A DNA stretch of 62,966 nucleotides from Pseudomonas sp. Irchel s3h17 (GCF_900187505.1 NZ_FYDL01000022.1:1-62966); one strand, 5' to 3'; numbered from the stretch's first letter, positions 34,153 through 43,627 are shown. Notes: generated by a model from the sequence alone, not told the origin. Program-made: numbers and translations.

Positions 34153-35955
34153 ATGCTCGCACCTGCCCAGTACCGCTATGACGTCCAGGACCGACGGCTG
34201 CACGTGACCTTGCCGGACGGCGCAACCCGCACCTTCAGCTACAACGACCGTGGCCAGGTGACGGCCGAGCAGGATGAGCTGGGGCAGGTCATACGCTACG
34301 AGTACGACGACAAACTGCACCTGCTCAGGCGTCGGATCAATGCGGATGGCACTCAGCTTCGTTATGGCTATGACGACACCCGGCGGTTGCTCTGCGAGAT
34401 CGAAAACGAGGTGGGCGAACAGTATCGGTTGGTGTACGGCAGCACCGGACTGATCGAGCAGGAAACCGGTTTTGACGGACGACGCACGGCTTATCGCTAC
34501 GACCCCAAGGGGCATCGGCTGGAGAAGGCCGAGTTCGGCGATGACGGCGCTATGCTGATCACCGGCTACCGACGTGACGGGGCGGGGCGCCTGTTGATCA
34601 AGACCTTGCCCGATGGCAATCAGGTCGAGTATGGCTACGACAGCCTCGGCCGATTGCTGAGGGTCGATGATGGCAATCACTGGCCACTCAGCTTCACGTA
34701 CGACCTCCAGGCCCGCTTGATCAGCGAGCATCAGGGCTGGGCTCGCTTGTGCTACCGCTACGATGACGCCGGCCGACTCAACCAGGCGCACCTGCCGGAC
34801 AACCGCGTCCTCGACTATCGCTACGCCGAGGACGGTACATTGTCCGCCATCGACGTCGATGGCGAGCAGTTGACCCGGCATCGCTTTGAATCCGGTCGCG
34901 AGCAGGAGCGCCAGCAAGGCCCATTGCTCAGCGACTACCACTACGACGAACAGGGTCGGTTGCAGGTTCATGCGCTCAGCCGGCCCGACCGTCCGTTGTA
35001 CATGCGCCACTACAGCTATGGGGTCAACGGCAACCTGGCGACCATCGCCGACAGTCGCCACGGCCAGCGCAGCTACTATTACGATGCCCGTAATCGCCTG
35101 GTCCGTGTGCGTCACGCGCGTGGCGAAGCGACGCAGCAGTTCGCCTACGACCCGGTCGGCAACGGACGGCAAGGCGACCGTCTCTGTGAATATGATGCCT
35201 TTGGCAACCTGGTCTGTGAGCGCCAGGCTAGCGATCCCTCGCTCGTGACCCAGTACCGCTACGACTGTCAGCACCGGTTGGTCAGCGTGCTCCTGCCCAG
35301 TGGCCGCTTGGCGACCTACCGTTATGACGCCTTTGGTCGGCGCACGGCCAAAACAGTCGACGGCAACACTTGCGAATTCTTCTGGCAAGGCGAGCAGCTG
35401 GTCGCCGAATGCTCCGGCGAGCATGATCGCAGCTACGTGTTCGAGCCCGGCACGTTCCGTCCGCTGGCGATGCTTGACCGTCACGGCTCGGGGCCGGCGC
35501 GCCCGTTCCACTACCAGCTCGATCACCTGGGCACCCCGCAGGAACTCACGGACAGCCGCGGCGAGATCGCCTGGGCCGCCACCTACCAGGCCCAGGGACA
35601 ACTCGCCAGCCTCAGGCACTCCGACGAGGAACCGCTGGAGCAGCCATTGCGGTTTCAGGGGCAGTACTTCGACGCCGAAAGTGGCCTGCACTACAACGTG
35701 CATCGCTACTACAACCCGGGCCTTGGCCGGTACCTGACACCGGCTGCGAACAGGCTGGCAGGTGGGCTCAACGCTTATCTCTACACGCCGAATCCGACGG
35801 GCTGGGTCAACCCATTGGGGCTCACCCCTTGTCCGGCGGGCACCCGGTGCGAACCGGTCCCGGAGGTGGAGGATCCGACGAGCAAGGCATGGGTCGATGG
35901 GGGGGAGCCGACGGTGCCAGGGCCGTGGATACAGGCCGGTTCCCAGCTCAAGTGA
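34153..35955 (+). pseudogene. RHS core fragment, N-terminally truncated
   Basis: About 600 codons of tandem YD repeats (such as YRYDVQDRR, YEYDDKLHLL, YGYDSLGRLL) end in the RHS-associated core (LDHLGTPQELTD, YFDAESGLHYNVHRYYNPGL, NAYLYTPNPTGWVNPLGL). After the conserved PLGL cleavage-region motif only about 41 residues follow, so the toxin tip is absent or vestigial. Full RHS proteins exceed 1,300 residues and begin with PAAR or other delivery domains; these are missing. The frame is open upstream to 34039 without a proper start; ATG 34153 is the first plausible one. Likely a displaced or decayed type VI-associated RHS segment. Confidence 0.8.
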
Positions 35956-36517
35956 ATGGCCGTATTTCCGCTTGTCAGTTTTTTAATGAGGTGCGGCCCT
36001 TTTCACGAAATTCTCACATTTGCAGGTGCAGATTGATCAGACAAAAGGACTTGACCCCATAGACAGAGAACCCGCCATGCGCGGGTTTTTTGTTGTCAAT
36101 CTGCCAGCATTTTCGCCTGGGTTATTGCCGCCTCAATCGCTGCGCCCCCGGCGAGCATCAATGCAGCCATTTTGACGCGTGTGTTCAAGCAAGTGTGCAG
36201 CAGTGGTGGGTTGGGATGTGCGGCAGGGGCGGTTATGGAGTCATGTTTGCAACGCAACATCATCCGACTGGACTAAGCGTTTCGGCCGGGCGCTCGACCG
36301 GTCATGGCGCTAGTCCCATCGGACAATGTTGGCGTCTTCGGCGGCCTCAACAATCCCCGGACCACTGCGCCAGGCCGGGGGCCGGTAGCGGCGGCTTCCT
36401 GCCTGTTGGCGCTTAGGGCGCGGATGAACGATTCGGAGATCAAGTACCGGGCGATTCTAGCCGAGGTCGAAACGCCGCAGTTCAATGGCCGGGTGATTTG
36501 AGCGTGTGCCTGGACCT
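35956..36517. other. 562-base region without a supported gene
   Basis: It holds a plus-strand terminator at 36069-36091. The rest (36100-36500) is GC-rich with short frames on both strands (36304-36501 plus, 36273-36665 minus) that lack ribosome sites and recognisable domains. It is the right border of the accessory region before the aruG stop. Confidence 0.5.
36069..36091 (+). terminator. Intrinsic terminator
   Basis: Stem AACCCGC/GCGGGTT with loop CATGC followed by a T run. It lies about 110 bases after the RHS fragment stop and may have terminated a longer RHS or immunity transcript. Confidence 0.75.
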
Positions 36518-37552
36518 TTACGCAGCCGCCGCTTGCTGCTGTTGCTTGAACAACGGCACCGCGCGCACCGAGTCGCCCGGCTGCAGTTGCAGACGCTTGG
36601 CGACCAGGCGGTCGACCAGCAGGTGGGTGCCGTTCAGTTGGGCGCACGCGGCGGTGATGCGGCAATTTTCCAGGCGCCGGTTATGGATCAGCCAGGTCGG
36701 GGCGTGGTCGTCGGGTGTGCCGATGGCCAGCGCCAGCGTCTGGCTGTCACGCACGGCGCGGATGTCGGGTATCCGGGCTTCTATCACCGGGCCAGCATCG
36801 AAGATGTCGATGTAGCCCTGATGGGAAAAACCTTCGGCGCAGAGGATTCGGCGGGCCGGTTCCGCATTGCCGTGGGCCTTGCCGATCACCGCTTGGGCTT
36901 GCTCGGTGAGCAGGCAGGTGTACAGCGGCTGGCGCGGCATCAGTTCGGCGATGAAGGCTTTGTTGCCGAGCCCGGACAGGTGGTCGGCGTGGCTGAAATC
37001 CATCTTGAAAAAGTGCCGGCCCAGGCTGTCCCAGAAGGGCGAGCAACCTTGTTCATCCGCGCTGCCCCGGAGCTCGGCAATCAGTTTTTCTCCGAACAAC
37101 TGTGGGTATTCGGCGACAAACAGCAAGCGTGCCACGGACAACAGGCGACCGTTATGGCCCTGGCGCTGATCCGGGTGCAGGAACAGCGAGCAGACTTCCG
37201 ATTGGCCAGTCATTTCGTTGTTCAGAAACAAGGTCGGGATCTGGCGCCGGATACCCAGGTCTGTCGAGGTATTGACCGTCATCCCCAGGCGGTAGTTGTA
37301 CCAGGGCTCTCGCAAGCCAATGGCACCGCTCAGGGCGCTGATACCGATGACTTGCTGGTCGTCATCCTCGAGTACGAACAGATAGTCGGCATCGGCCTTT
37401 TCAACCTGGTTGGCGAAGGTGCGCTGGGCCCAGCGCAGGCGATGGCTCAGGCGCTCTTCGTTGGCGGGTAGGGTGGTGAAGCCGGGGCCGGCGCGTTGTG
37501 CCAGTGTCAGCAGCGCACGCAGGTCAGTCAGTTGAGCCGGGCGCACGATCAT
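36518..37552 (-). CDS. aruG: Arginine N-succinyltransferase, beta subunit
   Basis: 344 residues of the AstA family, opening MIVRPAQLTDLRALL with RLGMTVNTSTDLGI, FLHPDQRQGHNGRLLS, GCSPFWDSLGRHFF and GYIDIFDAGP. It catalyses succinyl transfer to arginine (or ornithine), the first step of the AST catabolic pathway in the cytoplasm. AAGGAG sits seven bases before the ATG. It pairs with the related alpha subunit 31 bases upstream. The C-terminus ends in a Gln/Ala run. The following pathway genes (aruD, aruB, aruE) are not present downstream; instead accessory DNA begins. Confidence 0.9.
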   Translation of the reverse strand: MIVRPAQLTDLRALLTLAQRAGPGFTTLPANEERLSHRLRWAQRTFANQVEKADADYLFVLEDDDQQVIGISALSGAIGLREPWYNYRLGMTVNTSTDLGIRRQIPTLFLNNEMTGQSEVCSLFLHPDQRQGHNGRLLSVARLLFVAEYPQLFGEKLIAELRGSADEQGCSPFWDSLGRHFFKMDFSHADHLSGLGNKAFIAELMPRQPLYTCLLTEQAQAVIGKAHGNAEPARRILCAEGFSHQGYIDIFDAGPVIEARIPDIRAVRDSQTLALAIGTPDDHAPTWLIHNRRLENCRITAACAQLNGTHLLVDRLVAKRLQLQPGDSVRAVPLFKQQQQAAAA

Positions 37553-37583
37553 GATGGGGCTCCTTGAATGCCGAAGACCCGGG

Positions 37584-38600
37584 TCATAGGGCAACCAACC
37601 GGACCGGACTGCCATCGGCCAGTTGCAGGGCTCCCAGCGTGGCGGTATCCAGCATGACCGATTCACCTGCGCTCCAGTCCAGCTCGATGACCATTGCCCG
37701 GTAGTGTGGCAGGGCGTCGTTGCTGACCAGGTACGGTGTCTTGCCAAGGGTTTGTGTACCTGCCCGCGCAACGGCCATGCGCGAATCGGCGATCGAGCGA
37801 ATGCTCGGGGGGCGCGCAAACAGCGTGGGGCCGCCGTCGAACAGGTCGATGTAGCTGTTGGTTTCGAAACCTTCGCGCTCAAGGATATCGAAGGCTTCCT
37901 GGCCATCGGGATGAATCCTGCCAATGCACGCCTGGGCCTCGGGTGACAGCATGGGTACGTAGATCGGGTAGTGCGGCATCAACTCGGCAAGAAAGGAGCG
38001 GTTTTGCAGGCCACACAGGCGCTCCGCCTCGGTGTAGGGCAGGTCGAAGAAGTGCTTGCCCAGGGCATCCCAGAAGGGCGACTGGCCGGCGTCGTCACTG
38101 TAGCCGACGATTTCCGTGATCACCGCATCGGAAAAACGTTGGGGGTGGGCGGCGATGAACAGCAGTCGCGCCCGCGACAGCAGTTCCGAGAGCGGTGTGC
38201 GTTCAAGCTCGGCGTTGATATGAAAGCCGCGCAGCAGCGTGTGCGCGTTCAAGTCCTGGCACAGCGACAGCGCGGGCACGCCGTGATGGATGTTCAGCTC
38301 ACGGGACTCGCTGGTAAAGGGACGATTGCGCAGGCTGTAGAAGGCTTCGTTGAAGCCGGCGGTGGCGAGGATCTCCGAACAGCCCAACAGCTGCTGGCTG
38401 GCCAGATCCTCGAGCACGAAGAAGTAGTTTTCCGGGCCATTGTGCTGCACCTCGCTGACAAACGAAGCACAGGAGCCGAGGATTTTCAGGCGCAGACGCT
38501 CGGTATCGTCTGGCAGGGACGTGACACCGACCAGGCTTTCACGTGCAAGCTGCTGCAACTGGGGCAGGTCGGATAACTGAACCGGGCGTAAAACCAGCAT
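37584..38600 (-). CDS. aruF: Arginine/ornithine N-succinyltransferase, alpha subunit
   Basis: 338 residues, homologous to AruG. MLVLRPVQLSDLPQLQQLAR, NIHHGVPALSLCQDLN, QSPFWDALGKHFFDLPY and NSYIDLFDGGPTLF mark the AstA fold. Pseudomonads use the heteromeric AruF-AruG enzyme. AGGAG precedes the ATG at 38600. First gene of the pair; the 500-base upstream region would hold its promoter and any ArgR site. Confidence 0.9.
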   Translation of the reverse strand: MLVLRPVQLSDLPQLQQLARESLVGVTSLPDDTERLRLKILGSCASFVSEVQHNGPENYFFVLEDLASQQLLGCSEILATAGFNEAFYSLRNRPFTSESRELNIHHGVPALSLCQDLNAHTLLRGFHINAELERTPLSELLSRARLLFIAAHPQRFSDAVITEIVGYSDDAGQSPFWDALGKHFFDLPYTEAERLCGLQNRSFLAELMPHYPIYVPMLSPEAQACIGRIHPDGQEAFDILEREGFETNSYIDLFDGGPTLFARPPSIRSIADSRMAVARAGTQTLGKTPYLVSNDALPHYRAMVIELDWSAGESVMLDTATLGALQLADGSPVRLVAL

Positions 38601-39107
38601 GGATGTACTCCTGTATCTGAATGACCTGGCGGTTTCCGTGGCCAGGCTTGACTATCACTGTCGGTTTCCACGCGTTGCAGTGGCGATTGGCCAAGCCCTG
38701 TCAGCGTCCGTCGGGTATGTCGCTCAGTGGTCCCTGTCGGATGATGGCGGGGGCGGGTGATCACAAAAAAGGTCGCCTGATCGCCGCTCTGCAATTTCCC
38801 ATAGTAGTTGATCACCTGCAGGTGCTGCAGCATTATGCGGGCCGGTCGGTGAATTTTTTTCAGCGGCTGACAAAGTGATGAAAAATCGCGAAGGCCTTGT
38901 CTGATAATGGATTAAAAGGGTTCAGTGATAGTCGTAAGGTATTGCATTTTGGCGTGTAAGATTTCGGCCCCTTGTAGGACTGCTTCGGAGCAGAAGCTTC
39001 ACCCTGTACGGGTATAGAGGCTCGCAGGCGTCGGTGGTTCCGTTACGAATTGACGTACTTGCTGATGACCTGCCCATTTCCCCATCCACATTTCAGAGTG
39101 GTCCTAC
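38601..39107. other. 507-base intergenic region, divergent promoters of aruF and the cobF pair
   Basis: No gene seen. Two TGTCG-type half sites, TGTCGC at 38718 and TGTCGG at 38735, 17 bases apart, resemble the half-site consensus reported for Pseudomonas ArgR, which activates aru genes; the match is weak. No cobalamin riboswitch-like sequence was found before the cobF pair. Confidence 0.35.
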
Positions 39108-39692
39108 GTGCTGGTAACCCGCTTGACCTTGATCTGTCATGCCAGAACCGTCGCGCAAAAACTGGCGCGTTTTCCGATGGACGAGCCACTGGAAATGGAT
39201 TGGCAGGCGGTCAAGGGCAGCCGGGCCGGTCGATTCCGGCAGCCGCCACGGCTGCTCGCCGGGCCGGAAACCCGTGCCAGGCAGACCACAGCGTTGTTCG
39301 GTAGCGACGTGCAGTGCGTGCCGGCGCTGAGGGATTACGATTTCGGACGCTGGCACGGGCTGCGCATCAATGACGTGCAGAGGACTGAGCCAGAAGCGTT
39401 GCAGGCCTGGCTCGGCGATCCGCACGCAGCCCCCCATGGCGGGGAGTCGGTGACCCAGCTGTGCCGGCGAGTGGGGCTCTGGTTGGATGAACTCAGCGCA
39501 AGGCCCGGGCATTTCCTGGCTATCACTCACCCGTTCGTGATTCGTGCCGCCCTGTTGCAGGCCCTGCAGTGCCCGCCGGGGGCCTTCCACCAGATCGACG
39601 TCCTGCCACTCTCAAGCGCTGAGCTGCACTTTAATGGCCGCTGGCGGTTGCGCTTGACCGACATGGGCACACCCGTCGAGGAGGAGCATTGA
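39108..39692 (+). CDS. Histidine-phosphatase-fold protein upstream of cobF
   Basis: 194 residues. The catalytic His11 lies in LTLICHARTVAQKL, where the usual Arg-His-Gly is Cys-His-Ala. The second histidine is in LAITHPFVIRAAL, and the acid/base region is ETRARQTTALFG...LRDYDFGRWHG. The fold includes CobC-type alpha-ribazole phosphatases, and the coupling to cobF suggests a cobalamin-related role, but the loss of the phosphate-binding arginine leaves activity in doubt. GTG 39108 is the start, with a weak ribosome site. The stop overlaps the cobF ATG. Confidence 0.75.
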   Translation: MLVTRLTLICHARTVAQKLARFPMDEPLEMDWQAVKGSRAGRFRQPPRLLAGPETRARQTTALFGSDVQCVPALRDYDFGRWHGLRINDVQRTEPEALQAWLGDPHAAPHGGESVTQLCRRVGLWLDELSARPGHFLAITHPFVIRAALLQALQCPPGAFHQIDVLPLSSAELHFNGRWRLRLTDMGTPVEEEH

Positions 39693-40459
39693 TGAAGCAG
39701 CTGCTGGTTATCGGCATCGGCGCGGGCAATCCCGACTACATCACGATGCAGGCCGTCAAGGCGCTGAACCGGGTCGACGTGTTCTTCCTGATGGACAAGG
39801 GCCAGAGCAAGGACACGTTGATCGACCTGCGTCGTGACATCTGCGCGCGCTATATCACTGATCCGGGTTATCGCTTCGTCGAAGCCCACAGCCCTGAGCG
39901 CGTTCGTGGTGACGCGGATTACAACGCCAGTGTCGAGGCGCTTAATCGCGACAAGCAACGGACCTTCGAACGACTGATCAACGATCACATGGCGGATGGC
40001 GAATGTGCGGCGTTCCTGGTGTGGGGCGATCCGTCCCTGTACGACAGCACTGTGCGGATCTTGCAGGCGATCCTCGAGTCGGGTCGCTGCCGCTTCGAGT
40101 TCGAGGTCATCCCAGGCATCAGCAGCGTCCAGGCGCTGGCGGCGCAGCACAAGGTGCCGTTGAACGGCATTGGCCGCTCGATTGAAATCACCACCGGCCG
40201 GCGCTTGGCGCAGGGGCAGGTCAGCGAGGCCGACAGCCTGGTGGTGATGCTGGATGCGCAAGACGCCTATCAGCAGATTGCCGATCAGGAACTACAGATT
40301 TACTGGGGGGCCTACCTGGGCACGCCGGATGAGATCCTGATCGCCGGCCAGCTCAAGGACGTGGCCGGCGAGATCGAACGGGTGAGGAAAGCCGCGCGAC
40401 TGGCCAACGGCTGGATCATGGACACTTACCTGATTCGCAAGCCTGAATCGTCGCAGTGA
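39692..40459 (+). CDS. cobF: Precorrin-6A synthase (deacetylating) CobF
   Basis: 255 residues of the cobalamin methyltransferase family. N-terminal glycine-rich motif VIGIGAGNPDYITMQAVKAL, central FLVWGDPSLYDST and VIPGISSVQALAAQH. It performs the C1 methylation with deacetylation in the aerobic cobalamin pathway using SAM. ATG 39692 (overlapping TGATG) is preceded by GAGGAG at five bases; TTG 39689 is less likely. Co-translated with the histidine-phosphatase-like gene. Confidence 0.9.
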   Translation: MKQLLVIGIGAGNPDYITMQAVKALNRVDVFFLMDKGQSKDTLIDLRRDICARYITDPGYRFVEAHSPERVRGDADYNASVEALNRDKQRTFERLINDHMADGECAAFLVWGDPSLYDSTVRILQAILESGRCRFEFEVIPGISSVQALAAQHKVPLNGIGRSIEITTGRRLAQGQVSEADSLVVMLDAQDAYQQIADQELQIYWGAYLGTPDEILIAGQLKDVAGEIERVRKAARLANGWIMDTYLIRKPESSQ

Positions 40460-40466
40460 AGCGGTG

Positions 40467-41801
40467 TCAGTAGACCCAGACCTCTACCCGGCGATTCTTG
40501 ACGCGCCCTTCATCGTCACTGTTGGCCGCCACCGGCATCTGTGCGCCAAAACCACGGACCTCCCGCAGCACCACACCCCGTTTCACCAGTTCACGGCGTA
40601 CCGCCATGGCTCGTAGTTTCGAGAGCAGGGCGGCGCGATCCGGGTCGGTCTTGGCATCGCCGAAGCCAACCAGTGTCACTTGCCTGTTGAGTTTGTCGTG
40701 CTGCTTTAAATAGTCGAGCACCCGCGACACGTCTTGTCGGGCCTTGTTGTCCAGGCTGGCGCTGCCTTCCTCGAAACGAAAGTTCACCGTCAGTCGCTGT
40801 GCCTGCCGGGCAAGGGCCTGGTAGTCATCGGGCAGTTGCCCGCCCGGGGGGACGGTCATGGCCTGCACGGTCTGCGCAATAAACCCGTTGGCGGCGACAA
40901 TGGCCTGGCCCTGGCGGCTCTGGGCATAACTCACCAGCGCCCGGGCCCATGGATTGTCGGCGTTGGGCGGCAGGTAGAAATACAGCCGGCGGGACAGGGG
41001 ATAGTCCTCGGTGGCGATCAGGCTGTCGAGTGGCAGCATGGGTTGCGAGGTCCCGTCGACAATCGCCACCGCCTTGGCCTGGCGCACATAGGGCAACGCA
41101 ATGAAACCGATGCCCTGAGGGTCCTGGCTGACCGCATCGGACAGCTGCTCGCTGGACTCGAATCGCCTGGCCGACCCCGCCAGTGCTTTACCGCGCTCAC
41201 GCAGTACCAGCTCCATGAAGGTGTCATAGGTTCCCGACCGGTCATCCCGGGCATACAGGTGCACCGGTCCGCCGGTGCCGCCGAGTTGTTCCCAGGTGGT
41301 TGCTTCACCGCTGAAGACCTGTGCCAACTGGTCGGTGTTCAATTGGCCCAGTGGATTGTCCGGGTGCAGGATAATGGCCAGGCCATCGATGGCGATCACG
41401 TGCTCGGCGTTGGGGGTTTTCAGGTTGCCAAGGGCCTGGAGGTCCACCCGTTCGCTGTCCTTGATCGGGCGCGAAGCAGCCGCCAGGTCGGCGCGGGCGT
41501 TGTTCAGCGCAACAAAGCCGGTGCTGGAGCCGTGGGCGGCGATGTCCACGCTCACCTGGCGACCTTGAGCGGTCTGGCCGACAACCCGTTGCTCGTTGTT
41601 GTCCGAGGTTTCACTGTGGACCTTGAGCAGGCCCTGCTCGTGCATCAGGCCTTTGACCAGTGCCGGGGCCAGGGCTGCGCCGATGGTGTTGGAGCCCTGG
41701 ATGCGCAAGGCCGCGCCTTGCTCGGGTATCGGCAGCTGGGTGGCAAAGGCGGAGAGTGGCTGCAAGCCGCAGAGCAGCAGCGATAACAGGGCGCGCAGCA
41801 T
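40467..41801 (-). CDS. PstS-like phosphate-binding domain fused to an OmpA-type peptidoglycan-binding domain
   Basis: 444 residues. Signal peptide to about residue 20, then a PBP domain of the PstS type at about 25-300 (LRIQGSNTIGAALAPALV, GSSTGFVALNNARADLAAAS, YARDDRSGTYDTFMELV), then an OmpA C-terminal domain at about 325-444 (VTLVGFGDAKTDPDRAA, GRVKNRRVEVWVY). The fusion would hold a phosphate or anion sensor at the cell wall. No phosphate transporter genes are adjacent. The start at 41801 is set by the signal peptide. Confidence 0.85.
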   Translation of the reverse strand: MLRALLSLLLCGLQPLSAFATQLPIPEQGAALRIQGSNTIGAALAPALVKGLMHEQGLLKVHSETSDNNEQRVVGQTAQGRQVSVDIAAHGSSTGFVALNNARADLAAASRPIKDSERVDLQALGNLKTPNAEHVIAIDGLAIILHPDNPLGQLNTDQLAQVFSGEATTWEQLGGTGGPVHLYARDDRSGTYDTFMELVLRERGKALAGSARRFESSEQLSDAVSQDPQGIGFIALPYVRQAKAVAIVDGTSQPMLPLDSLIATEDYPLSRRLYFYLPPNADNPWARALVSYAQSRQGQAIVAANGFIAQTVQAMTVPPGGQLPDDYQALARQAQRLTVNFRFEEGSASLDNKARQDVSRVLDYLKQHDKLNRQVTLVGFGDAKTDPDRAALLSKLRAMAVRRELVKRGVVLREVRGFGAQMPVAANSDDEGRVKNRRVEVWVY

Positions 41802-41934
41802 CGGGCCGACACCTTAAAGGCCAAGGGAAGTGCTGCGACAATAAGTCATTAAGGTGTCTGAAATATGACGGTGGCACGCCGCAGACCGTCCCCCTGCGCA
41901 AGCTGAGGGAACGATCCCGGCGATAGGCGGGGGA

Positions 41935-42747
41935 TCAGCTCAACTCAAGCCAGATCGGCGCATGGTCCGAAGGTTTTTCCATGCTGCGCAGGTCATAGTC
42001 GACACCGGCGTCCTTGATCCTTGGCAACAACGCCTGGGACGCGAGGATCAGGTCGATGCGCAGGCCGCGCTTGGGTTCGTCTTCAAAGCCGCGACTGCGG
42101 TAGTCGAACCAGCTGAAGCGATCGGCCACGTTCGGGTTCAGGTAACGGAAGCTGTCCACCAGGCCCCAATTTTTCAGGCGAGCCATCCACTCGCGCTCTT
42201 CCGGCAGAAAGCTGCATTTACCGGTTTTCAGCCAGCGCTTCATGTTGTCCGGGCCGATGCCGATGTCACAGTCTTCCGGGGAAATGTTCACATCGCCCAT
42301 CACCACCAGTGGCTGGTCGTTGCTGAACCGGGTTTCCAGCAGGGCTTGCAGGTCGCTGTAGAAACGCGCCTTGGCCGGGAATTTGGTGGGGTGGTCACGG
42401 CTTTCGCCTTGTGGGAAATAGCCATTCATGATGGTCACGGGCGTACCATGGGCATCGGCGAAGGTGCCCCAGATAAAGCGTCGCTGGGCGTCTTCTTCAT
42501 CGCCGTCAAAGCCTTTGTGAATCTCCAGGGGCGCCTGGCGCGAGAGCAGGGCAACGCCGTAATGGCCTTTTTGCCCATGGTAATGCACGTGATAACCCAG
42601 CGCCTGGACCTCGGCGAGCGGGAACTGGTCGTCGTGGACCTTGGTTTCCTGCAGGCCGATGACGTCTGGCTGGTGCTTCTCGATCAGTGCCGCCAACTGA
42701 TGGGGGCGGGCGCGCAGGCCATTGATATTGAACGAGACGATCTTCAT
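41935..42747 (-). CDS. xthA: Exodeoxyribonuclease III (AP endonuclease)
   Basis: 270 residues, full-length. Catalytic motifs: MKIVSFNINGLRARP, IGLQETKV, GDVNISPEDCDIG and the C-terminal SDHAPIWLEL. It nicks DNA 5' to abasic sites and degrades 3' ends in base-excision repair. The ATG at 42747 is the family start and has AGGA upstream; the in-frame extension to 42954 is non-coding. It is convergent with nothing nearby and divergent from the GNAT gene. Confidence 0.94.
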   Translation of the reverse strand: MKIVSFNINGLRARPHQLAALIEKHQPDVIGLQETKVHDDQFPLAEVQALGYHVHYHGQKGHYGVALLSRQAPLEIHKGFDGDEEDAQRRFIWGTFADAHGTPVTIMNGYFPQGESRDHPTKFPAKARFYSDLQALLETRFSNDQPLVVMGDVNISPEDCDIGIGPDNMKRWLKTGKCSFLPEEREWMARLKNWGLVDSFRYLNPNVADRFSWFDYRSRGFEDEPKRGLRIDLILASQALLPRIKDAGVDYDLRSMEKPSDHAPIWLELS

Positions 42748-42922
42748 GGTCGGCAGTCCTGGCAAAACTGCGATGCTAGCTGACCTGCGGCATGGGGGCC
42801 AGCGTGGCAGTAGTCTGTCTGCGCTGCTAATGTCTTTGAGCGTAGGAAAGATCGCTGTTGTGCCGGGATCGTACGACAAAGAGCGGGGCCTTTTGAGCCT
42901 CGCCCAGGGGAGATAGACCGCC

Positions 42923-43573
42923 ATGCCTGAAACTTCGACCGCCATCGCTGACATTCACCGGCTCGACAGTGGCTACTCGCGTGAAGCGCGTTCCTTGCTG
43001 TACCAGGCTTACCGGCACGAGCCGACCTTCAAATTCCTGTTCGAGGCCGAGCGCCCCGGCTACGAGCAACGCGTCCGGGCCACGGTGCGGGAACTGGTCA
43101 AGCAGCATTTTCTCCAGGAACTGCCGGCCATCGGGCTGGTGGTCAATGACCGGTTGATCGGCATTGCCCTGATCGCGCCGCCACAGCGACGGCTGGGCAT
43201 TACCGAAAGCTGGGCCTGGCGCCTGCGGATGGTGCTGAGCACCGGTTTTCGCTGTACCCGTCGTTACCTGGACTATCACGCGGCCGTCACCGCCTGCATC
43301 CCTTCGGATTCGGTGCATGTGTTGCCACTGTTGGGGATTCACCCGCAGTTTCAAGGCCAGCACTTCGGCGAGCAGTTACTCCAGGCGGTGCACAACTGGT
43401 GTGCGGTCGATGAGCATTCCCAGGGGGTGGTACTCGACACGGGGAATCCGCTTTATCTGGAGTTCTACAAGCGCCAGGGTTACGAGGAAATCGGTGAAGT
43501 GGCGGTCGGGCCAATCCGCGAGCACGTGTTTTTTCACGCCAATCCCCAGGTGTTACATAGCGCAACGGGTTAA
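42923..43573 (+). CDS. GNAT-family N-acetyltransferase
   Basis: 216 residues. Acetyl-CoA-binding motif A is visible as LLGIHPQFQGQHFGEQLL, and motif B as VVLDTGNPLYLEFYKRQGYE. The substrate is unknown. GGGGAG is well spaced before the ATG at 42923. It stands alone, just upstream of tamA, from which it is separated by a small hairpin. Confidence 0.85.
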   Translation: MPETSTAIADIHRLDSGYSREARSLLYQAYRHEPTFKFLFEAERPGYEQRVRATVRELVKQHFLQELPAIGLVVNDRLIGIALIAPPQRRLGITESWAWRLRMVLSTGFRCTRRYLDYHAAVTACIPSDSVHVLPLLGIHPQFQGQHFGEQLLQAVHNWCAVDEHSQGVVLDTGNPLYLEFYKRQGYEEIGEVAVGPIREHVFFHANPQVLHSATG

Positions 43574-43601
43574 CGCCGAACTTTTGTTCAGATTGTTGGC
43601 T

Positions 43602-43627
43602 CTATCACGTTCCCACGCTCGTGATAG
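43602..43627. promoter_or_regulatory. Hairpin immediately upstream of tamA
   Basis: Eight-base stem CTATCACG/CGTGATAG with a ten-base loop, ending 11 bases before the tamA ATG. It could attenuate or protect the tamAB message, or act as a weak terminator for the GNAT gene. There is no T run. Confidence 0.4.

Noticed and set aside
34093..35703. 536-codon open frame antisense to the RHS core
   Set aside because: The RHS strand shows clear YD repeats; the antisense frame has no start or domain.
35896..36062. Frameshift at the RHS seven-G run restoring a toxin tip
   Set aside because: Both alternative frames after the run are short and show no toxin signature, while the present frame (VDGGEPTVPGP) looks native up to its stop.
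36273..36665. Minus-strand 130-codon frame before aruG
   Set aside because: It overlaps the real aruG 3' end and has no ribosome site or recognisable domain.
39000..39107. Cobalamin riboswitch upstream of the cobF pair
   Set aside because: No B12-box-like sequence or the expected multi-stem layout was found.
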